The notes beneath the pieces are model-generated. The model searched no databases, was not told where the DNA came from, and saw nothing but the letters and a program-made list of their open reading frames with translations. A program made the translations under genes and the position numbers. Shown in pieces: positions 1 through 10,242 of a DNA stretch of 64,000 nucleotides. The stretch's first letter is position 1, and every line of letters starts with the position of its first letter. Source of the DNA: JAQBQB01 sp963757185 (GTDB taxonomy: Bacteria; Gemmatimonadota; Gemmatimonadetes; Gemmatimonadales; Gemmatimonadaceae); contig CAVWQI010000007.1 of the NCBI GenBank assembly GCA_963757185.1, forward strand, positions 1-64,000, given 5' to 3'.

Positions 1-744
1 GTGCGTGATTCGTGACGCCGCCACCGCGGCGCCGAATCCGTTGTCGATGTTCACCACGGTCACGCCCGCCGCGCAGCTGTTGAGCATCGTCAACAGCGCC
101 GCGATCCCGCCGAACGACGCGCCGTACCCGACCGACGTCGGCACCGCGATCACCGGCCCGCGCACCATCCCGCCGACCACCGACGGCAGTGCGCCATCCA
201 TCCCGGCGACGACGATCACCACGGTCGCCGAGCGAAGCTCCTGATGCTTCGCCAGCACGCGATGGATGCCCGCCACGCCGACGTCCGTTACGCGCATCAC
301 GCAGTCACCGAGCGCGTCGAGCGTCACCGCAGCCTCTTCCGCCACCGGCAGATCGCTCGTCCCCGCGGTCACGACGGCGACGGTTCCCGTGCCGCGCGGC
401 GCGGGCGAGCCGCCGCGCACGAGCGCCGTTCGCGCGAGATCATTCACTTCGACGTCCGGCAGCGTCGACCGAAGCCGATGCGCGGCGTCCTCGGCGATGC
501 GCGTCACGAGAACGCCGTCGCCGCGCGCGACGATGCGGCGGGCGATCTCGCAGATTTGCTCCGGCGTCTTCCCCGCCCCGTAGACGACTTCCGGAAAACC
601 CTGCCGGAGCGCGCGGTGGTGGTCGATCGTCGCGAAGCCGAGCGACTCGATCGGTTCGACAGCCAGCGCGTCGAGCGCGTGCGAGACGTCGAGCGTGCCG
701 TCCGCCACCTGCCGGAGCAGGTCGCGGACGTGCTCCCGTCTCAT
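1..744 (-). CDS. larB: Nickel pincer cofactor biosynthesis protein LarB (3' end cut by window edge)
   Basis: LarB carboxylates and hydrolyses nicotinic acid adenine dinucleotide, the first step to the nickel-pincer nucleotide cofactor of lactate racemase-type enzymes. Translating the minus strand from the ATG at 744 gives 248 open codons with no stop. The N-terminus reads MRREHVRDLLRQVADGTLD, followed by FPEVVYGAGKTPEQ. The C-terminal AIR-carboxylase-like domain contains VVAGMDGALPSVVGG, AVPTSVGYGASFGG and VNIDNGFGAA, which are hallmark LarB stretches. LarB proteins are about 250 residues, so only a few residues are missing. The start codon overlaps the dusB stop as ATGA, suggesting co-transcription with dusB. 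larC and larE are not in view. Confidence 0.88.
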   Translation of the reverse strand, partial: MRREHVRDLLRQVADGTLDVSHALDALAVEPIESLGFATIDHHRALRQGFPEVVYGAGKTPEQICEIARRIVARGDGVLVTRIAEDAAHRLRSTLPDVEVNDLARTALVRGGSPAPRGTGTVAVVTAGTSDLPVAEEAAVTLDALGDCVMRVTDVGVAGIHRVLAKHQELRSATVVIVVAGMDGALPSVVGGMVRGPVIAVPTSVGYGASFGGIAALLTMLNSCAAGVTVVNIDNGFGAAVAASRITH

Positions 745-1784
745 GCCGCCGTCTCGATTTCGTCCGCGTCCGTCGAGTCGTCTCCGCCGATGACGTCGGA
801 CGCGAACGTGTCGCGCATGCGCAGGTACTCGTCGAAGATGCCTTCGACTTCGTCGAGCGAGTTCACGGCGTGGAGCTTCTTACGAATTTCCGCCGACCCG
901 GGCAGCCCCTTCACGTACCAGCCGAGGTGCTTGCGGAATTCGATCGCGGCGCCGCGGCGGTCGGGTTCGTAGTCGGCGGCCATGCGGGCGTGCTCCAGCG
1001 CGATTGCAAATCGCGCTTCTATAGTCGGCGTCGGACGCATCGGCCGTCCCTCGAGGAGGTCGCGCGTCTGGTCGAAGATCCACGGCTGCCCGAACGAACC
1101 GCGCGCGATCATCACGCCGGCGCACCCGGTCTCGCGATGCATGCGCGCCGCGTCCTCGGGAGTCTTGATGTCGCCATTGCCGAGGACCGGGATGTCGAGC
1201 GCGCCGACGACGGCGGCGATCTCCTCCCAGCGCGCGTTCCCCGAGTACATCTGCGTGCGCGTGCGCGGGTGCAGTGCGATGGCGCGGACGCCGGCGTCCT
1301 GGCACCGTAGCGCGATCGTTACCGGATCGCGCATCTCCTCGTTCCAGCCGCTGCGGATCTTACACGTGACGGGAAGCGACGTGCTCCGCGCAACAGCCCG
1401 AATGACGTCCTGAACAAGACTGAGATCCTTGAGACAGCCGGACCCCCCGTTGCGGCGGACGACCTTCTTGACCGGGCAACCGAAGTTGATGTCGATGAAC
1501 TCCGGCTGGAAAACGTCCGTCACGAACGCGGCCGCCTCGCCCATCGCCCCGGCGTCGGCGCCGAAGATCTGCACGCCGATCGGCCGCTCGTCGGGACCGA
1601 AACGAAGCTTGTCGATGGTGGCGGGGTTCTCGCGCCGGATGCCTTCGGCGGAAAGAAACTCCGTGACGACGACGTCCGCGCCAAAGCGGCGGCAGAGCCG
1701 CCGGAAGGGCGACTCCGACACGCCCGCCATCGGAGCGAGGTAGAGCGGGACGGCGGCATCGAGCGGAAACGGGAAACGCGCCAT
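741..1784 (-). CDS. dusB: tRNA-dihydrouridine synthase (DusB-type)
   Basis: FMN-dependent enzyme that reduces uridines in the tRNA D-loop. The 347-residue protein has a TIM-barrel start YLAPMAGVSESPFRRL, the INFGCPVKKV motif carrying the predicted catalytic cysteine, KIRSGWNEE, and the FMN-phosphate loop VLGNGDIKTPEDA followed by GVMIARGSFGQPW. All are typical Dus family signatures, and the length is normal. I chose the ATG at 1784 because an AGG lies 8 nt upstream; a TTG two codons earlier (1790) is possible. The gene is divergent from ptsN and overlaps larB by 4 nt. Confidence 0.93.
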   Translation of the reverse strand: MARFPFPLDAAVPLYLAPMAGVSESPFRRLCRRFGADVVVTEFLSAEGIRRENPATIDKLRFGPDERPIGVQIFGADAGAMGEAAAFVTDVFQPEFIDINFGCPVKKVVRRNGGSGCLKDLSLVQDVIRAVARSTSLPVTCKIRSGWNEEMRDPVTIALRCQDAGVRAIALHPRTRTQMYSGNARWEEIAAVVGALDIPVLGNGDIKTPEDAARMHRETGCAGVMIARGSFGQPWIFDQTRDLLEGRPMRPTPTIEARFAIALEHARMAADYEPDRRGAAIEFRKHLGWYVKGLPGSAEIRKKLHAVNSLDEVEGIFDEYLRMRDTFASDVIGGDDSTDADEIETAA

Positions 1785-1828
1785 TCTCAAAACCTAAGAG
1801 TGATCCGAAGTCCAAGCAACGCGCGCAT

Positions 1829-1857
1829 TTGACACGCGTTCAGGGCTCGAATAGCTT
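1829..1857 (+). promoter_or_regulatory. Predicted sigma-70-type promoter of ptsN
   Basis: A perfect -35 TTGACA at 1829-1834, a 17-nt spacer and a -10-like TAGCTT at 1852-1857 lie 45 nt upstream of the ptsN ATG. This is the only strong match in the dusB-ptsN divergent gap. It is a sequence match only; no transcription start is known. Confidence 0.6.
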
Positions 1858-1902
1858 CGCTGGTTCACGCCTATTGACTGCCCTCCTTTCGACCCGCAAC
1901 GG

Positions 1903-2355
1903 ATGGAACTGCGAGAGTTTTTCAGCGAAGACGCGATCGAGCTCAACATCGTCGGGACGACCAAGGACGACGTCCTTCGCGAGCTGATCGGACTGCTCAA
2001 GCTCGACGACAAATCAGAAGGGATGCTGTTCAAGATGCTCAAGCGGCGGGAGAATCTCGGCTCGACGGGAATCGGGCGAGGCATCGCGATTCCCCACTGC
2101 CGCTCGCTCGTCGTGAACAAGCTTCGCGTCGCCTTCGGCCGCCGCAAACAAGGCATCGACTTCAAGGCGATCGACGAGAAGCCGGTGAACTTCTTCTTCC
2201 TCATCGTCGCGCCGCCGCTCGAGGTCTCGAATCAGTATCTGCCGGTGCTCGGCAAGATCGCGCAGTTCAGCAAAGAGCCGGACGTGCCCGCGCGGCTGCT
2301 GGAGCTGACGGAGCCGAAGCAGTTTCTGGCGCTGCTCGAGGAAAAGGGGGTCTGA
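1903..2355 (+). CDS. ptsN: PTS EIIA component of the nitrogen/fructose type (PtsN)
   Basis: This 150-residue protein is a single EIIA type-2 domain. The phosphorylatable histidine is H65 in GIGRGIAIPHCRS, and IVAPPLEVSNQYLPVLGKIA is the conserved second half of the domain. Stand-alone EIIA-Ntr proteins accept phosphate from NPr/EI-Ntr and act as regulators (potassium transport, sigma factors) rather than sugar importers. No PTS permease gene is nearby, which supports a regulatory role. It is the only plus-strand gene among long minus-strand operons and has its own promoter. The exact partner is not deducible here. Confidence 0.88.
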   Translation: MELREFFSEDAIELNIVGTTKDDVLRELIGLLKLDDKSEGMLFKMLKRRENLGSTGIGRGIAIPHCRSLVVNKLRVAFGRRKQGIDFKAIDEKPVNFFFLIVAPPLEVSNQYLPVLGKIAQFSKEPDVPARLLELTEPKQFLALLEEKGV

Positions 2356-2404
2356 ACGCGAGGGCGCCAGGATCAGCGGCCACTATAGCCGGTCTCGAAA
2401 CTCG

Positions 2405-2519
2405 ACGCAGATGCCGCAGATTTTGAACGGCAATCCCGCAGATGAAAGGCGAGGGGCTCGTCATGGATCCCTCGCCTTTTCATCTGCGGGATTGTAGTTC
2501 AGATCTGCGGCAACTGCGT
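2405..2519. repeat. Long imperfect inverted repeat with CCGCAGAT modules
   Basis: Two arms of about 47-50 nt (roughly 2405-2453 and 2470-2519) are reverse complements with few mismatches. Both contain GCCGCAGAT, CAATCCCGCAGATGAAA and GGCGAGGG. The loop is only about a dozen bases. It sits between the convergent ends of ptsN and guaA, so the transcript could fold as a terminator from either side. However, the arms are far longer than an intrinsic terminator stem and the repeated CGCAGAT units look like a palindromic mobile repeat (REP/MITE-like). No second copy of this exact element is seen in the window. Confidence 0.75.
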
Positions 2520-2679
2520 TGAATTTTGCCGCAGCGGCATCGAAGCCTGGCCGCTTCAATGACTTCCTACCCAAACGGCCAGCGAAACCGCGCTGGGGAG
2601 ACGGCGGCGCATACAGGTGCTCGAGCTCCGCCGCCACGCGATCGGAGTCCGTGGTCCACTGACGCAGTTCTGTCGACAT
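2461..2679 (-). CDS. Small hypothetical protein, doubtful
   Basis: A 72-residue frame starting MSTELRQWTTDSDRVAAELE, just downstream of guaA on the same strand. The first two thirds have protein-like composition, but the last 20 residues are encoded by the right arm of the inverted repeat, so the natural 3' end may have been replaced. There is no convincing ribosome binding site before the ATG and I recognise no family. It could be a remnant or a chance frame. Confidence 0.25.
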   Translation of the reverse strand: MSTELRQWTTDSDRVAAELEHLYAPPSPQRGFAGRLGRKSLKRPGFDAAAAKFNAVAADLNYNPADEKARDP

Positions 2680-2718
2680 TTTCGGGTCGACGGGTGGACA
2701 GGCGGACCGATGCTGCAG

Positions 2719-4286
<1,568 letters not shown>

Positions 4287-4287
<1 letters not shown>

Positions 4288-4796
4288 CAGTACGCCCATT
4301 CCTGGCCGGAGAGGGTCAGGAATTCGACGCGCCGTTCGTCGAGGTCGAGCAGCGCCGCAGAGGGCTTGCCGTAGAGCCAACCGCACCCTTCTCCGGGATT
4401 GACGATCAGCGTCTCGCCGCGAGTCTTCATTTCCTGTTGATGCGTATGGCCGTGCACCACGATCTCGTGTCCGAGCACCGAGCGTTCGTGGACGTCGCCG
4501 ATGTCGTGGACGAGGAGGATGCGGCGCCCTCCGACCTCGAAACTGTGCGGCGACTCGAACAGCTCGATGCCCAGCGCGGACTGCGCGCGGGTGATGAGCC
4601 CTTGCGGGTCCCCGTCATTCCGGCCGAATACGCCGGCGAGCGAGATCTGCGCCTCCTCGATCGCCGTGAGCGAGAACGGCGAGCAGTAGTCGCCGGCGTG
4701 CAGCAACATGCCCACGCCACCGGCCTGCATCTGTCGCACCAACTCGGCGATGGCGGGGAGACGGTCGTGAGTGTCGGCGATCAGTCCGATCTTCAT
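4287..4796 (-). CDS. YfcE/MJ0936-family metallophosphodiesterase
   Basis: Calcineurin-like metallophosphoesterase of about 169 residues. Metal-binding motifs in order are GLIADTHD (D-x-H), LLHAGDY (GD), a GRNDG block where GNHD/E is usual, LLVHD, and HGHTHQ (GHxH). Family members hydrolyse model phosphodiesters in vitro, but physiological substrates are mostly unknown. The chosen ATG at 4796 overlaps the lysA stop as ATGA, and the stop overlaps the guaA start, so it is translationally coupled on both sides. The substitution of Arg for His in the third motif (GRND versus GNHD) is shared by some family members. Confidence 0.85.
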
Positions 4797-6103
4797 TCGT
4801 GCGATTCTCCGGCTTCCCACGTTGGCGCGTCGATCTCCAACCGCGTGAGATCGTCGTACAGCTCGCGCGCGGTGATGATGGCGAAGCGGTCTTCGTCCAC
4901 CAGCACCTCGGCGGCGCGGCCGCGGCTATTGTAGTTGGATGCCATGGCGTACCCGTAGGCGCCGACGTCCGATACGACGACGAAGTCCCCCGGGTGCAAG
5001 TCGTCGAGCTCGCGGTCGAGGGCGAGGAAGTCGCCGCTCTCGCACACCGGACCGACCACGTCGACCCGACGAGTATTCCCACGTTCCCGCATGGCGTCGA
5101 CCCGATGAAAGGCGCCGTAATGCGACGGCCGCAGCAGCTCGGTCATCCCCGCGTCCGCGATGACGTACTCTTTTCCGCCGCTGTGCTTTCTGTACAGGAC
5201 GCGACCCACGAGCACGCCGGCGTTGCCGACGAGGAACCGTCCCGGCTCCATGATCAGCTTGAGCCCCGTCGCGGCGACGGTGGGCAGCACGAGCTCGGCG
5301 AACCGATCGAGGTCCGGGGGCTCCTCGGTATCGTAGCGCACGCCCAACCCGCCGCCGATGTCGAGATAACGGAGCCCCGTGATGCCGCGCTTGCCCAACT
5401 CGGCGAAGATCGACGCAAGTCTTTCCGTGCCCTCGCGGTAGGGATCGATGCGCGAGAGTTGCGACCCCAAGTGCATGTCGAGGCCGACCAACTCCACGTT
5501 TGGAAGCGACGTCGCGATCTGCGCGACGTGCACGGCGTCGTCGTACGGGACGCCGAACTTGTGGCCCTTGCCGCCGGTCTTGATGTAGTCGTGCGGCGCG
5601 TCGAGCGTGATCTCGGGATTCACCCGAATGGACACGGCGGCCGTCTTGTTCCGCTCCGCGGCGAGCTGGCTGATCAGATGAACTTCGCCTTCGCTCTCGA
5701 CGTTGATGAACAAAATGCCGGCGTCGATGGCCTGCGCGAGCTCGGCGGCAGTCTTCCCCACTCCACCGAAGATGATGTCGGAGGGGGCAAACCCGGCGCG
5801 AAGCGCGCGATGCAGCTCGCCTCCCGACACGACGTCGGCGCCGGCGCCCAGCTCGCGCATCACGCGAAGGATGCCGAGGCTCGAGTTCGCCTTGAGCGTA
5901 TAGTGAATCCGGTGCGGCACCGGCGCGAGCATGCGCTCGAGCCGCTCGTACCGGTCCCGGATCGTAGAGGAGCTGTACACGAAAACCGGCGTGCCCACCT
6001 CGCGCGCGATGTGCTCGAGGGACACGCCCTCGCAGTGCATCACGCCCCCGCCGTCACCCCCACGGATGCGGGCGAACCCCGTGGTCAGTACGCTCTGGCC
6101 CAT
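4793..6103 (-). CDS. lysA: Diaminopimelate decarboxylase
   Basis: PLP enzyme that decarboxylates meso-diaminopimelate to L-lysine, the last lysine step. The 436-residue protein has the fold-type III decarboxylase features: PLP lysine in HYTLKANSS, phosphate-binding LDIGGGLGVRYD, EPGRFLVGNAG, and the partner-subunit active-site motif VCESGDFLA. The ATG at 6103 (MGQSVLTTGFARI) is preferred over a longer frame because GAGG lies just upstream, and over an internal ATG because the family normally has this N-terminal stretch. It overlaps the 3' end of proS by 19 nt. The rest of the lysine genes are at 51-57 kb, so the pathway is split. Confidence 0.95.
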   Translation of the reverse strand: MGQSVLTTGFARIRGGDGGGVMHCEGVSLEHIAREVGTPVFVYSSSTIRDRYERLERMLAPVPHRIHYTLKANSSLGILRVMRELGAGADVVSGGELHRALRAGFAPSDIIFGGVGKTAAELAQAIDAGILFINVESEGEVHLISQLAAERNKTAAVSIRVNPEITLDAPHDYIKTGGKGHKFGVPYDDAVHVAQIATSLPNVELVGLDMHLGSQLSRIDPYREGTERLASIFAELGKRGITGLRYLDIGGGLGVRYDTEEPPDLDRFAELVLPTVAATGLKLIMEPGRFLVGNAGVLVGRVLYRKHSGGKEYVIADAGMTELLRPSHYGAFHRVDAMRERGNTRRVDVVGPVCESGDFLALDRELDDLHPGDFVVVSDVGAYGYAMASNYNSRGRAAEVLVDEDRFAIITARELYDDLTRLEIDAPTWEAGESHE

Positions 6104-7554
6104 ACCGCCTCGGCGGTCGACGCGCGGCCGCACTTGAGGCAGGTCGCCGGCGCCTCGGCCGAGCGGAACTCCTCATCGGGCAGAACGCGAATCGTCGCCT
6201 TCGTTTCCTCCTTGATTTGCGCCTCGCACGTTGGGTCACCACACCAACCGGCGTAAACGAACGCGCCCTTGCCCTCCATCAGATCCTTGAAGTCGCCGTA
6301 GCTGATCTTGTGGCGTACGCTGTTCTGCTCGCGCCGATCGCGCGCGGCGATCAGCATGTCCTCCTGGATGCGCATCAGCAGCTCGGCGACGTCTTCGCCG
6401 ACCGTGTCGAGCGAAACCGCCTTCTTGGCGCGCGTGTCGCGGCGGACGAGTACGCCCTGGTTGTTGTCGACGTCGCGGGGCCCAAGCTCCATGCGCAGCG
6501 GAACGCCGCGGAGCTCCCATTCGTAATACTTGGCGCCGGGTTTGACTCCCTCGCGGTCGTCGATGTGGATGCGCAGGCGGCCGGGATCGCGGCGCTCCCA
6601 GTCGAGCAGCTTCTGCTCGACGCGGTCGGCGGCTTCGAGAATGCGCGCGCGCTCGTCGTCGCTCTTGTAGATCGGCACGATCACGAGCTCCGTTGGCGCG
6701 AGGAGCGGCGGAATACGGACGCCGATGTCGTCGCCGTGGGTCATGACGAGCGCTCCGACCAGACGCGTCGAGACGCCCCAGCTCGTGTTCCACGCGAACT
6801 CCTGGCCTCCGTGCTCCGCCTGAAACTTGAGGTCGAACGCCTTGGCGAAGTTCTGCCCGAGGTCGTGCGACGTTCCCGCCTGGAGCGCTTTGTTGTCCTG
6901 CATGAGGGCCTCGCACGCGTACGTGCGCACCGCGCCGGCGAACCGCTCGGCGTCGGTCTTGACGCCGGTGATGACGGGCATCGCCATCCAGCCTTCCATG
7001 AAGTCGCTGTACACGCCGAGCATCTGGCGCGCTTCCTCTTCCGCCTCGTCGTGCGTGGCGTGCGCCGTGTGTCCCTCCTGCCAGAGGAACTCCAGCGTGC
7101 GCAGGAAGAGACGCGTGCGCATCTCCCAGCGCACGACGTTCGCCCACTGGTTCATGAGCAGCGGCAGGTCGCGGTAGCTTTGCACCCACTTGGCGAACAT
7201 CGAATAGATGATCGTCTCCGACGTCGGCCGGATGATGAGCGGCTCCTCGAGCTTCTTGCCGCCGCCGTGCGTGACGACGGCCACCTCCGGCGCGAATCCC
7301 TCGACGTGCTCGGCTTCCTTGTGGAGGAAGCTTTCGGGAATGAACAGCGGGAAGTACGCGTTCTCGTGTCCCGTCGCCTTGAACATGTCGTCGAGGGCGC
7401 GCTGCATCCGTTCCCAGATGCCATAGCCGTTCGGGCGGATGACCATGCATCCGCGGACGGGGGAATAGTCGGCGAGCTCCGCGCGCAACACGACTTCGTT
7501 GTACCATGCGCTGAAGTCGGCTTCGCGGGTCGTGAGCTTCTTGTCGTCGGCCAT
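6085..7554 (-). CDS. proS: Prolyl-tRNA synthetase, short archaeal/eukaryote-like type
   Basis: Class II synthetase charging tRNA-Pro. Length 489 residues without the bacterial editing insertion. Motif 2/active-site segments include IIRPTSETIIYSMFAKW and RTLEFLWQEGHTAH, with GTSHDLGQNFAKAF and NTSWGVSTRL further on. The C-terminal extension has two cysteine pairs (CGDPTCEAQ and ATCLKCG), a probable zinc site, and the protein ends in tyrosine, a feature of the ProS type 3 group. It follows hisS with a 9-nt gap. Confidence 0.95.
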   Translation of the reverse strand: MADDKKLTTREADFSAWYNEVVLRAELADYSPVRGCMVIRPNGYGIWERMQRALDDMFKATGHENAYFPLFIPESFLHKEAEHVEGFAPEVAVVTHGGGKKLEEPLIIRPTSETIIYSMFAKWVQSYRDLPLLMNQWANVVRWEMRTRLFLRTLEFLWQEGHTAHATHDEAEEEARQMLGVYSDFMEGWMAMPVITGVKTDAERFAGAVRTYACEALMQDNKALQAGTSHDLGQNFAKAFDLKFQAEHGGQEFAWNTSWGVSTRLVGALVMTHGDDIGVRIPPLLAPTELVIVPIYKSDDERARILEAADRVEQKLLDWERRDPGRLRIHIDDREGVKPGAKYYEWELRGVPLRMELGPRDVDNNQGVLVRRDTRAKKAVSLDTVGEDVAELLMRIQEDMLIAARDRREQNSVRHKISYGDFKDLMEGKGAFVYAGWCGDPTCEAQIKEETKATIRVLPDEEFRSAEAPATCLKCGRASTAEAVWARAY

Positions 7555-7563
7555 GCTGATTTC

Positions 7564-8907
7564 TTACTCGGTTGGTTTAGGCGTACGGAGCTTCTCGATT
7601 TCGGCGCGGAGATACTGGGCGAGTGCCGGAACGGTGGAGCGTCGCGGCTCCTTGTCCTCGAACGAGTGGATCGGCACCTCCGCCTCGCGCCACGCCGCTT
7701 CCGTTTCCGCGGCGGTGGGGAGCGCAACGGCGAACGACACCCCCGCCTGCTTCGCCGCGCTTCGCTGCGAGTTGAGCGACAACGGCCGCAACGAGTACTC
7801 GACGCTCACTCCGGCGCGGCGAAGCTGCGTCGCCACCTGACGCACTCGCGCCGACGAGCGGTCCCCGGCATCGGTTCCGGCCAACCAAACATCCGGCCCG
7901 AGCACCGACGACGGCATGAGTCCGCGCTCGCGAAGGAGGTCGCTCAGCACGACGTCGCCCATGCCGAACCCGAGCGCGGGGAGGTCCGTGTCGCCGACGA
8001 TCTTGAGCAAACTGTCATACCGCCCGCCGCCGCAGATGGCGCGCATCTCGCCCGCCTTGTCGAACAGCTCGAACACGATCCCGCTGTAGTACGCCAGCCC
8101 GCGGACGATCTTGAGGTCGAACTTCACCCACTCGGCGACGTCGAGGCCGCGGAGAAGCCCGAAATAGCGCCGGATCTCGGCGACGCGCTCCTGGACGCCG
8201 GGCGCGTCGGGAAAGGCGCGCTCGATCTCGTCGAGGCTCGAATTGTCCAACAGCGCGAGAAACGACTCGATCGAAGCGGCCGACATGCCCGCCCCTTCCA
8301 GCTTGGCGATGGACGCGTCGCGCGGGCGCCGATCGACCTTGTCGACGACGTCGAACACCAAGGGCAGCTGGGCTTCTCCCACGCCGAGGCCGGACAGCAC
8401 GCCCTGCAGAAGGCGCCGGTCAGACACGCGCGCGTGGACGTCGTTCGACGTGAGCCCGCAGCCGCGCATGATCTCGATGGCGACCGCGAGCAGCTCGGCG
8501 TCGGCGGTGACGTCGGCTTCGCCGATGATGTCGACGTTGAGCTGAAAGTGCTCGCGCAGACGTCCGCGCTGCTGTCGCTCGTAACGAAAGAGCTGGGGCA
8601 CGGAAAACCACCGAACCGGCTTGCGCAGCGCGTTCGCCTTGGCCGCGGCCATGCGCGCGAGGGTCGGCGTCATTTCCGGCCGGAGCGCCACTTCCCGGCC
8701 GCCCTTGTCGGTGAAGTTGTAGAGCTGCCCGACGATCTCGTCGCCGCTCTTCTTCGTGTAGAGCTCGAGCGGTTCGAGCGGAGGACCATCGTACTCGACG
8801 AACGCGAAACGGCGCGCCACTTCACGCCACACACCCATCAGGTGCGCGCGCTCGGCGAATTGTTCGGGATAGAAATCGCGAAAGCCGGGGAGGGCGCCCT
8901 GAGCCAT
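7564..8907 (-). CDS. hisS: Histidyl-tRNA synthetase
   Basis: 447-residue class II synthetase. N-terminus GALPGFRDFYPEQ matches the family opening (usually GTRDILP). Motif 2 region ALRPEMTPTLAR and FRYERQQRGRLREHFQ, histidine-specific LAYYSGIVFE, and motif 3 region GGGRYDSLL with GFGMGDVVL are all present. The C-terminal anticodon-binding domain spans about residues 330-440. It is spaced 8 nt from folC upstream and 9 nt from proS downstream, consistent with one operon. Confidence 0.95.
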   Translation of the reverse strand: MAQGALPGFRDFYPEQFAERAHLMGVWREVARRFAFVEYDGPPLEPLELYTKKSGDEIVGQLYNFTDKGGREVALRPEMTPTLARMAAAKANALRKPVRWFSVPQLFRYERQQRGRLREHFQLNVDIIGEADVTADAELLAVAIEIMRGCGLTSNDVHARVSDRRLLQGVLSGLGVGEAQLPLVFDVVDKVDRRPRDASIAKLEGAGMSAASIESFLALLDNSSLDEIERAFPDAPGVQERVAEIRRYFGLLRGLDVAEWVKFDLKIVRGLAYYSGIVFELFDKAGEMRAICGGGRYDSLLKIVGDTDLPALGFGMGDVVLSDLLRERGLMPSSVLGPDVWLAGTDAGDRSSARVRQVATQLRRAGVSVEYSLRPLSLNSQRSAAKQAGVSFAVALPTAAETEAAWREAEVPIHSFEDKEPRRSTVPALAQYLRAEIEKLRTPKPTE

Positions 8908-8916
8908 CCTCTAAAG

Positions 8917-10242
8917 CTATCGGGCCATTGGCGATACGTGCAACAGCGCGAGTGCATCTCCTACGGTGTGAAACGAGCCGGTGACGACCACCGTTCCCGC
9001 TCCTGATTCCGCGCGGCCGAGTGCGGCGGCGAAATCATCGATGCCTTCGACTTCCACGCCGAGGGTGCGCCCGTACGCGGCCGCTTCCTCGAGCTTCCAC
9101 GCCCGGCTCGCCGGAGCCGTCGGCGCCATGGTCACGACGAAGCGCGACGCAACGGTGCTGAGGTCGTGCATCATCGAGCGCCAGTCCTTGTCGCCGAGGA
9201 TGCACAGCAGCGCCGTGATCGGCTGCGGCGGCGAAACGGCGCGAATCGTCTGCACCAGCACGTCGACGCCCGCTGGATTGTGCGCAACGTCGAAGATGAA
9301 TCGCCCGCGTCGCTGAAATCGGCCGGACATGTGCACGTTGGCCAGATTGCGTGACGCCTCGGCCCCGGACACCGCGTAGCGCTCACCGGCGGCGTCGAGC
9401 GCGACCAGCGAGAAAGCGAGATTGTACGCCTGGTGGCGGCCGGCGAGCGGGGTGCGCAGCGTCAGCCGCTCGTCGCGCCATTCGACGTCGCACGACGTTC
9501 CGCCGGCGTCGACTTTGATGCGATCGAAGCGCACTTCGTCGGAGGTTCTCACGCTGGACGCGTTCGCGCGCGTCGCGTGCTCTATGAGCAGGTCGCGAAC
9601 TCGCGGATTGCGCTCGCCGATCACGGCGGGCCGGCCTGGCTTGAAGATGCCGGCCTTCTCGCCGGCGATCGACGCGAGCGTCGATCCGAGATACTCCATG
9701 TGATCGAGGCCGATCGACGTGACGCCGGCGACGACAGGCTCCAGCACGTTCGTCGAGTCGAGTCGTCCGCCGAGGCCCGCTTCGATTACGGCGACGTCGG
9801 CGCGCGCACGCGCGAAGTAGTCGAACGCCATCGCGGTCGTGGCTTCGAAGAAGCTGGCGCCCACTTCCTCGATCAGCGGAAGGTGCGTGGAGATGAACGC
9901 GACGACGTCGTCCGACGAGATCATCTCGCCGCCGACGACCATCCGCTCGCGAAAATCCACCAGATGCGGCGACGTGTAGGTCGCGACGCGGAGTCCCTTC
10001 GCCGCGAGCAACGCGGCCATCGTCGCCACGCTGCTCCCCTTCCCGTTCGTGCCCGCGACGTGGATCGACGGATACCGGCGCTCGGGGTTGCCCAGCGCGC
10101 CGAGCAGCGCCGCCGTGCGCTCGAGGCCGAACTTGAACGCTCCCGTGGTGCGCCCGAAGAGGTAGGCGAGCGCGTCGCGGTAGTCGGTGAGTTGCGGTTG
10201 AGTTCCCACAGACTGCGGATGCAAAGTCAGGGCGACGTCCAC
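8917..10242 (-). CDS. folC: Folylpolyglutamate / dihydrofolate synthase
   Basis: Mur-ligase family enzyme adding glutamate to dihydropteroate and folates. ATP P-loop HVAGTNGKGSSVATM, substrate loop TYTSPHLVDFRERM, VIEAGLGGRLDSTNV, GLDHMEYLGSTLASIAGEK and the C-terminal FDVAHNPAGVD are diagnostic. There is no in-frame ATG at a sensible place. I chose the GTG at 10242 (about 441 residues), which overlaps the end of accD; a GTG at 10209 is an alternative. accD-folC adjacency is common in bacteria and supports the call. Confidence 0.92.
   Translation of the reverse strand: MDVALTLHPQSVGTQPQLTDYRDALAYLFGRTTGAFKFGLERTAALLGALGNPERRYPSIHVAGTNGKGSSVATMAALLAAKGLRVATYTSPHLVDFRERMVVGGEMISSDDVVAFISTHLPLIEEVGASFFEATTAMAFDYFARARADVAVIEAGLGGRLDSTNVLEPVVAGVTSIGLDHMEYLGSTLASIAGEKAGIFKPGRPAVIGERNPRVRDLLIEHATRANASSVRTSDEVRFDRIKVDAGGTSCDVEWRDERLTLRTPLAGRHQAYNLAFSLVALDAAGERYAVSGAEASRNLANVHMSGRFQRRGRFIFDVAHNPAGVDVLVQTIRAVSPPQPITALLCILGDKDWRSMMHDLSTVASRFVVTMAPTAPASRAWKLEEAAAYGRTLGVEVEGIDDFAAALGRAESGAGTVVVTGSFHTVGDALALLHVSPMAR

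Noticed and set aside
6217..9006. 929-codon plus-strand open frame over proS and hisS
   Set aside because: Antisense shadow; the minus strand encodes two unmistakable synthetases.
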